The position numbers and the translations under genes are program-made. From Chlorocebus sabaeus (lineage: Eukaryota; Chordata; Mammalia; Primates; Cercopithecidae): a stretch of 64,000 nt of DNA. Every line of letters begins with the position of its first letter. Positions within the stretch are counted from its first letter, which is position 1. This document shows positions 57,575 through 64,000 of the stretch, one piece after another. The stretch is taken from positions 69,135,622 through 69,199,621 of the forward strand of contig NC_132925.1 in assembly GCF_047675955.1 (NCBI RefSeq), written 5' to 3'. The notes beneath the pieces were generated by a model, which did not search any database, was not told the DNA's origin, and saw nothing but the letters and a program-made list of their open reading frames with translations.

Positions 57575-58010
57575 GTTCCCACATATGGTATAGAGAGACA
57601 GGGATGCATGTGAGAGGTTAATATACATGTAGAATAGAATAAGAAGGGCTAGTATACTCTCAGTTGAAGTCCCAGGAAAACAGACTAGAAATAATGGTGT
57701 AGACAAGAGAATGTCTTAGACTTTTCTACAACTTATGAAAAACATGAGCTCACAAATATGAAAAACAAAGTATATAAAATTCAGAGGTTAAGCAATTTAG
57801 ACAACTGTAATGAACCCACAGAATACTGAAGTCAAAAGAAAAGTCTTGAAAGGACTTGAAGAGAAAAGCCAGATTAATTCCAAGTTGAACGGAAAGCAGA
57901 AGTTCAGCAGCAACAATGGAAGCAAGAAGATAATTGACATCTGGTTCTGAGAGAAAATGACTGTTAAACTGAAGTTGTGAACAAAGAAAAACTATCTTTT
58001 AAGAAAAAGG
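57575..58010 (+). mobile_element. HAL1/L1M ORF1 region, right part
   Basis: ATAGAGAGACAGGGATGCATG, AATAGAATAAGAAGGGCTAG and CAGCAGCAACAATGGAAGCAAG are later blocks of the same ORF1. Confidence 0.75.
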
Positions 58011-58533
58011 GTAAAATAAGAGAAAGGTTATTTATTGGGGGATTTTGTTTAAAATTGTACCTCCTCTTTAAATAAAACTAGTGGCTCCTTTTTAGCATGG
58101 GGTTTTCTTTGCTGGAAATTTTTATTTACATACTTAATCTTTAAAACAGATAGAGGATTTTCATTTTCTTATTGTGCAACGACAAAGTAGCTGGATTTTC
58201 CAGAAAAGTTTAAAATTTAATCTAAAATTTCAAATCTATTAGCATACAGTCATTCAAAATATTTAGTTGTTATCCTTTGGGATAGATTGTGATATTACTT
58301 ATTCATTTCTGATATTATTTGTGTCTTTTCTCTTTTCCTTGCTTATACCCATCAAGATTTTATCAGCTTTTAAAAGTAATTTCATCCTTGGGCCTCGTTG
58401 ATACTATTTTATATGTCTTTTCTATTTAGTTAATTTCGGTTCTTGGCTTTATTCTTTCACATCGTTCTTTTGTTTTAAGGTGCTATTCTTTTCCTAAAAT
58501 TCTTGGCATGAGAGTTCAGGGTGGCTTCTCCAC
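58011..58533 (-). mobile_element. Possible L1M fragment (58250-58530)
   Basis: T-rich text (TCATTTCTGATATTATTTGTG, CTTTTGTTTTAAGGTGC) resembles reverse L1M ORF2; left part unassigned. Confidence 0.4.
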
Positions 58534-58546
58534 CTTTCTGTTTTTC

Positions 58547-58833
58547 ATTTTCTTTTTGAGACTGAGTCTTGCTCTGTTGCAAGGCTTGAGTGCAGCGGCA
58601 CGATTACAGCTTGCTGCAATCTCCGCCTCCTGGGTTCAAGCAATTCTCCCGCCTCAGCCTCCCAAACAGCTGGGATTATAGGTACCTGCCACCACGCCTG
58701 GCTAATTTTTGTACTTTTAATAGAGATGGGGTTTCACCATGTTGGCCAGGCTGGTCTGGAACTCCTGACCTCCGGTGATCTGCCCGCCTCAGCCTCTCAA
58801 AATGCAGGGATTACAGGCATGAGTCACTGCCCT
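58547..58833 (-). mobile_element. AluS-like SINE
   Basis: GAGACTGAGTCTTGCTCTG to CAGGCATGAGTCACTGCC; TSD CTTTCTGTTTTTC (58534-58546, 58834-58846). Confidence 0.95.
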
Positions 58834-58866
58834 CTTTCTGTTTTTCTAAAATCTATTTTTAAATTC

Positions 58867-58990
58867 AGGAGTTCTCAAAGTTGACCCCTAGGCCAGCAAT
58901 GTTGGCATCACTCAGGAGCTCGTAATTTCTTGAGCCCACTCAAATTTATTAAAACCAAAATTCTGAAGAGTCATCCAGCAATTTGTGTTC
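58867..58990. mobile_element. MER5A/B fragment
   Basis: CAGGAGTTCTCAAAGTTGACC, GGCATCACTCAGGAGCTCG and ATCCAGCAATTTGTGTT; one terminus missing. Confidence 0.7.
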
Positions 58991-60108
58991 TCTAAGAATT
59001 AATAACAAAAAATTGTTCATAACAGTTAATTATATTAAAAAGTAAAGAGGTTAAAACTAGGCTAAAATCTATATATGCAGGTGAAATTATTCATTTTCTG
59101 TAAAAGACAAATATTATTCCTGAATATATTCTAAACTACCTTTGATTAAGAATACTCTGGCAACATCAATACCAAAAATAAAGCAAAATCACAGACAACA
59201 CAAAATTCTTACTGAAGCAGAAAGACTGATCACTGTGCTATTAAAAACAAAGATTCATAATTCAATCATAAGGTTTTCTAGAATTTTAATCTACTCATTT
59301 TCTTATATCAAATGATCATCTTCCTAGACAATGGAAAAGATGTTTTCTTAGCCACTGCTGTGTATTTCAAGTGACACCAAAAGAATTTTCTTCCTGATAA
59401 TCAGGAACTAAGTTTCTTAAGGGTAATTCTCAAAGAAGCAAGATATTTTAGCCATTTTATGAAAGTATTAAAGAAACAATTTTGAGTAAATATTAACAAA
59501 AGAAAAAAGTATTCCAGTAACATCATCTCAAACAGATGGTTTCAAATAGTTGGAATGCTAGTCCCTGCATGGTTCAGTAGCTCCTGAAATACATATTAGT
59601 CCATAAATAATTTTTTTAAAAAAGGAAACAGACAAATCAGATGTAGCATTGGATTTCACTTATAGTTGGTATGGATATTGCTGTGTTTTGAAAATGTCCA
59701 CAATCAACAGTACGTTGTATATAATTGTAGACCTAATTTTTAATTTTTGTGGAGAAAACAGTATGCTAAAATAGCAATACAAATAGATACAGGCAAAAAA
59801 ATTTGCCATTTAAATTTGAGAAAAGAGGGCATTAGTGAGATAAAATTATAGATAAAATTCCAATGTCCAATTAAAATTCAGACCAAAAAATTCACAAAAT
59901 ACTTATGACTGCATAATTCAAGAAGAAACTACTTTTTTAAAAATCAAGTTGTATGTTGATTATCAGTAATTCTACCAAAACTACTTTATCAGTGTATCTA
60001 AATTTTTTTTGAACTTTTCACCAGGAAGCCAAGTGAGCTTATGCTTTCATATGAAAAAAAAACAAAAAACAAAACTGATCAAGACTTTAAATATAACAAA
60101 TACCATTT
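58991..60108. other. AT-rich unique sequence, no gene seen
   Basis: No repeat recognised; A-runs near 60052-60075. Confidence 0.45.
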
Positions 60109-60263
60109 AACATTTTTAAACTAAGGTAAAGCTAAAGACGTATTACAAATCTGCAATTTGTTCCTATGTAGTCTGAAATTTGTCAGTCAGTTCAGAAACA
60201 GATCTTTTTGTCTCTTTTAAAAATCAAATCACTGAAGATTGAGTCATATTTCCGTTTTTTATT
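60109..60263 (+). repeat. Long inverted repeat, left arm
   Basis: Core 60131-60263 is the reverse complement of 60746-60887. The inner 80 bp (from about 60183) differ at only three positions; a 9-base indel lies near 60166. A weaker match extends out to 60109. Not a repeat family I recognise. Confidence 0.92.
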
Positions 60264-60745
60264 TCTCCCTTTAAAAAAGCTTCCCTTAAAATAGTTTTGA
60301 GACATTTAGGGGAATAAATAACAGAAGAATAGCAAAAAGCAAAATTATCAGGAAATGCTAACAAGAAAATGGTAGCAAGTTTTGAATTCATGCAGAAAAG
60401 TTTAAACTCCACAAATATCATATATCAGTGATAAATAAAGAGATTAATACAATTAAAATCCTATGTGTAGAGTTTACATAATATTTCATACCCAAATAGG
60501 TAAACCAATACAATTTCCACATACTACTATTTGACTTTGTATGTGGATGTGTGGGGCAATGACAATTTCTTTTACTAGAGATTCTATGGATGTTTATTTC
60601 AATTACTTGTAGAGTAAAATATAAATATTTTATAAATTTTACTGGTTTTAAAATGTTGTTTTATAGCCAATGAATATTTTAAAATAAAAAAAGATTTATG
60701 AAATGTCTTTCTTCATTTGTGCATCCACAGCAAATAAAATAAAGG
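60264..60745. other. Spacer of the long inverted repeat
   Basis: 482 bp, AT-rich, no ORF or known repeat; the 65-codon minus frame 60224-60421 starts in the left arm. Confidence 0.7.
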
Positions 60746-60912
60746 AATAAAAAAGGGAAATATGACTCAATCTTCAGTGATTTGATTTTAAAAAGAGACA
60801 AAAAGATCTGTTTCTGAACTGATTGACAAATTCCAACAACTGTAGTCAAACTAGGAACAATTTGCAGATTTGTAATATGTCTTTAGCCTTATTTTAGTTT
60901 AACACAAATGTT
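60746..60912 (-). repeat. Long inverted repeat, right arm
   Basis: Core 60746-60887, probable extension to 60912. Landmarks shared with the left arm include ATGACTCAATCTTCAGTGAT and CAGATTTGTAATA on opposite strands. Confidence 0.92.
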
Positions 60913-61904
60913 ATTGAGTATGCTTAAGACAGATCGAAGTAAAAACTTTAATTTTTTTCATTCGTGTAAATATTAATGGCATATAAGTTTATGCTCTACA
61001 TACTGAAATTTGTCAGTGTCCTGCAAAATAAAGAGAATCCTTGAATCATAACAGCTAATGTAACAACTATCCTTCACTACCACATACATTCATTCTATCT
61101 AAAAAACACCTATATGTGGGAATATAGACATGTGAGAATATAGTATGGAGATGGAATTAAATTACTGCATGAACAATCATTTTTTCTTTGATAAAACGTT
61201 TTGGATATTAAAAATACCAGAGCGCAATGTGAGTGTAAACCATGTCAAATTTTCAAGTATTCGCTTTTAAAAGACCTAATAATCTGCTTCCCAAATTGCA
61301 TATCAAGTTTAACAATGGAAGAGAATGAGTAAAACAAAAAATAAACCACACATTTTAAATGGACAGAAACCAAGGAGAATAATGTGAGATATCAAGAGAA
61401 ATAAACAAACGCAGGCAATAACTATGGTAAGTTGGAGTGTCTTACTGATACTTTCTGCCTTGTTTTTCTCCTAGGTCATCAATTAGATGAATATGTGTTT
61501 GAAAGCTGTTCATTCATCGTAGAGATGTGGGTAGACAGCAGTAAATATGCCCCATGGCACTGATTAACTCACGGTGGCTCCAGGCCAAAGATTTTATGCT
61601 TCAGTGGAGATATTTTTGCCAGGTACATGTTTTTGGTGATATCACACCCTAAATGTTACTTTAAAAGTCTATCGTAGCCTGTGGCATTATTTTTTTCTAA
61701 GATGGACAACTGTGTTGGTTATTATTAATCCGCTACAAAAAAGAACTTGAGACTTGGGATATTTTAAAATTCCTTAAAATATAAAACACTAGCATGCTAC
61801 TAAACCTGCCAGACCTATTTTCTTTTAATCCAGACTTGTTATTTGTAATAAATAGAGATATGTAAGATATGGAATTTTTAAAACATTCATTTTTGATAGT
61901 AGAA
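60913..61904. other. AT-rich unique sequence, no gene seen
   Basis: No recognisable repeat or coding signal. Confidence 0.45.
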
Positions 61905-62065
61905 AGATGATTAGATTTGGCATCAGAATAACTTTCTTCTATTTTTGGACAAGTTCTTCAAAATTTCTGTCCTTTAGATTCCTTATCTATAAAATTGGAA
62001 TAAGGAATTGAGGAAATATATGTGAAAAATCACTTAGGAACTGTAAATTGATATAAAAATAAAAG
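61905..62065 (-). mobile_element. MIR SINE fragment
   Basis: TTGGACAAGTTCTTCAAAATTTC, GATTCCTTATCTATAAAATTGG: diverged MIR minus strand. Confidence 0.65.
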
Positions 62066-62344
62066 TCATTGTTTCTATACTCTGTGAAGGCTCACTATTC
62101 AGACATTATTTTTAAAATACTGTTTATAATGTTATTAAAAAGTTCATCATCAGTGATGTATGACATTATTTTAAAACTATCTTTCCAGCTACCTATTGAC
62201 ATTTTTTCTCATTTTCATGAATTTATTTTTTACACTTATGAAATAGAGATAGGATAATTTTTATTTGAATCCTTGAATATGTTGGAATTAAAGAAAATTT
62301 AACTGAGAAAAAACCCAACAAGTCACACATTTTAAATTTTTACT

Positions 62345-62371
62345 AATAAATTCTATTTATATAATAAACAA

Positions 62372-62412
<41 letters not shown>

Positions 62413-62530
62413 GTTCTTGGGACTGGAAAGTCCACAATCAAAGCACCAACAGCTTCAGTGTCTGGTGAGGGCTTGTGTTTTGGTTCATAGATGGCATCTT
62501 CTTGCTGCATCTTCACGCAGTAAGAAAGCA
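62345..62530 (-). mobile_element. MLT1A-like LTR fragment with T expansion
   Basis: AATAAACAACAATTT then 38 T (62373-62410), then CAGTTCTTGGGACTGGAAAG, TTCAGTGTCTGGTGAGGGC and CTTGCTGCATCTTCACGC. The T-run replaces the AATTTATTTCTCA segment of MLT1. Confidence 0.75.
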
Positions 62531-62554
62531 ATAAATCTAAGAAAGCAGTTTAAC

Positions 62555-62680
62555 CTCTATTCACTCAAACACTTTGGAGAACTGATTGTGTGCCAAGACT
62601 TGTTCAAAGTGCCAAAGACACAGTGAAGAATATGATTCCCACCCTTGTGGATCTTATAGTCAGAGGACACACACATATAA
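62555..62680 (-). mobile_element. L2 fragment
   Basis: GATTGTGTGCCAAGACTTGTTC, AAGACACAGTGAAGAATATG and CCCACCCTTGTGGATCTTATAG follow the L2 minus-strand order. Confidence 0.65.
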
Positions 62681-64000
62681 GCATAATAACCACAACAAAA
62701 TTACGATAGAAACCCAGTCCAATGGGGGAAGGATCAACTTTTTATTTAGTCTAATGGGCAGTAGGTAAAGAAAGTTTGGTTCATTTGCTTGCAAAGTATT
62801 ATCTTGCTATGTGGTTACTCTATGCAGGATTCAGCTTCTGCAATAGATTTGTGCAGTAGCAGATGGGAAAATTAGGATAGGGGACTTGCAGAAGGAATTT
62901 TGTTTTCAGCATTAACTATCATATAAGCAACATTACCTGCCCATTCTTCAATGGATATATTTTATGTCAACTAACTATATGCAATTTATTCATACTCTCT
63001 AAATATTCAGAATTTATAATGAGTATAAGAAATTAAATCACTGTTTACCAGAGGATATATAGTAAGCCTTTCTGTTTTAGATTGATCAGGACGTAAAAGT
63101 CACCTATTTTCTGATAATCCTAATGATGTGTTTTCGGATAACAATTTATTCTGGTAAAAGAAAACACGTAACTTAAAAGATCTCATATTTTACTCCAATT
63201 TTGTTTCACTAAAAATTGGTAAAATAGCATTGGCGTTATGGGCGTTACTCTGCATAGCTCTTTGTATATTAGGCGAAACGTTGAACACCTATTTTGGCAT
63301 GTATGTGAATAAGAATAGGTACTGATAAAAACATCTTAGTTTATTGCAAATATAAACAATAGAAAACAGCATGTGCAAAAGATTAAACAATATTCTATGT
63401 AAGCAAAAATTACTCTAATTCTTATCATGTTATGACATTAGGATAAAAAAAGTTTTGATTTAAAAGTCTGTCAGCTATCATGTAACTTAATATGTAGTGA
63501 CATATACTGCTAAAAGGTATATATTAACATTAAAGACCCAAACTCCAAAGATTAATACTATAGTGATGACAGAATGAAAGTGCCTAATTTTAATCCACTG
63601 TTTATCTATGTGGGGTAATTTATAGATCACTCGACATGTTTTAATAGTAGACATAAAAAGATATCCTCTAATACCCACTTGCTTTCAAGATCTGACATTT
63701 ACAATTACAAATACAAAGACATACCACGGGTTGGCTTCATTTGGTATGTATACAAATAGCTAGTCATCCCATATACAGTTTATAAAAGTGATCGATTAAT
63801 AACAAAACTGCTCCAAAGACCCAGGGTCTCTTAATATTCTAGTTGAATCGCAAGGGGTTGACTTAAAATGAGGGCAGAAACACAAAGAGTGGTCAACACA
63901 TTGATTTGCCTGCCAAATATAGTTTTACCGTCATAAATCTCAGGCTGACAACTGCACAAAGCTTTCTTCACCCAAACACTGCCAAGTAAGGGCGTTTATT
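62681..64000. other. AT-rich unique sequence, no gene seen
   Basis: No repeat or coding signal recognised to the window end. Confidence 0.45.

Overview
The window is catarrhine primate DNA, most probably from an Old World monkey. Alu, L1PA-type L1, MaLR and ERVL LTRs, MER5/MER20/Tigger elements, MIR and L2 fill much of it. Four young AluY copies (near 35790, 39705, 43694 and 44991) share a variant set, including a GCGAGGTGGCGGGCGCC right-arm start and GAGATCCGG(C/T)CACTGC near the 3' end, that I associate with cercopithecoid AluYR subfamilies. The species call is an inference. I found no host protein-coding exon, CpG island, rRNA, canonical tRNA or CRISPR array. The window reads as intergenic or deep intronic sequence.

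Layout. 1-2964: antisense 5' end of a young L1 with an intact 338-codon ORF1 and a broken ORF2, inserted in an MSTA-like LTR (to 3181). 3366-10020: MLT1 LTRs, Alus, MIRs, an L1M fragment and an ERVL solo LTR (MLT2A-like) nested in an MLT1. 10021-17880: mostly unique AT-rich DNA with a tRNA-derived SINE (about 11690-11835), an L2 split by another element, and a Tigger inside a MIR. 17905-24807: AluY, L2, MER5, an MSTA-like solo LTR, L1 and MER20. 24808-29760: mostly unique, with a trace of an ancient CR1/L3-like LINE. 29765-34170: a 5'-truncated ERVL provirus with an MLT2B-like 3' LTR and its own Alu, nested in an L1M. 35790-40902: young AluYs, L1M and a 380-bp polypyrimidine tract. 41515-46656: MIR and LTRs, including an AluY in an MST LTR in a MIR. 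47100-50470: an L2 cut by an MLT1 and by an L1M that carries an internal inversion-duplication. 52640-58833: MIR, L2, a hAT MITE, and a near-complete 2.4-kb MaLR provirus inside a HAL1/L1M ORF1 region. 60109-60912: an unexplained long inverted repeat. The rest is AT-rich unique sequence with MIR, L2 and MLT1 traces.

No genes work together here. The main biological content is a layered record of transposition, readable from nested insertions and target-site duplications (TSDs). The strongest candidates for something undescribed are the long inverted repeat at 60109-60912, the inversion-duplication inside the L1M at 49321-49514, and the tRNA-derived SINE with recognisable A and B boxes near 11756-11820. 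Repeat family names come from recognition of consensus features, not from a database search.
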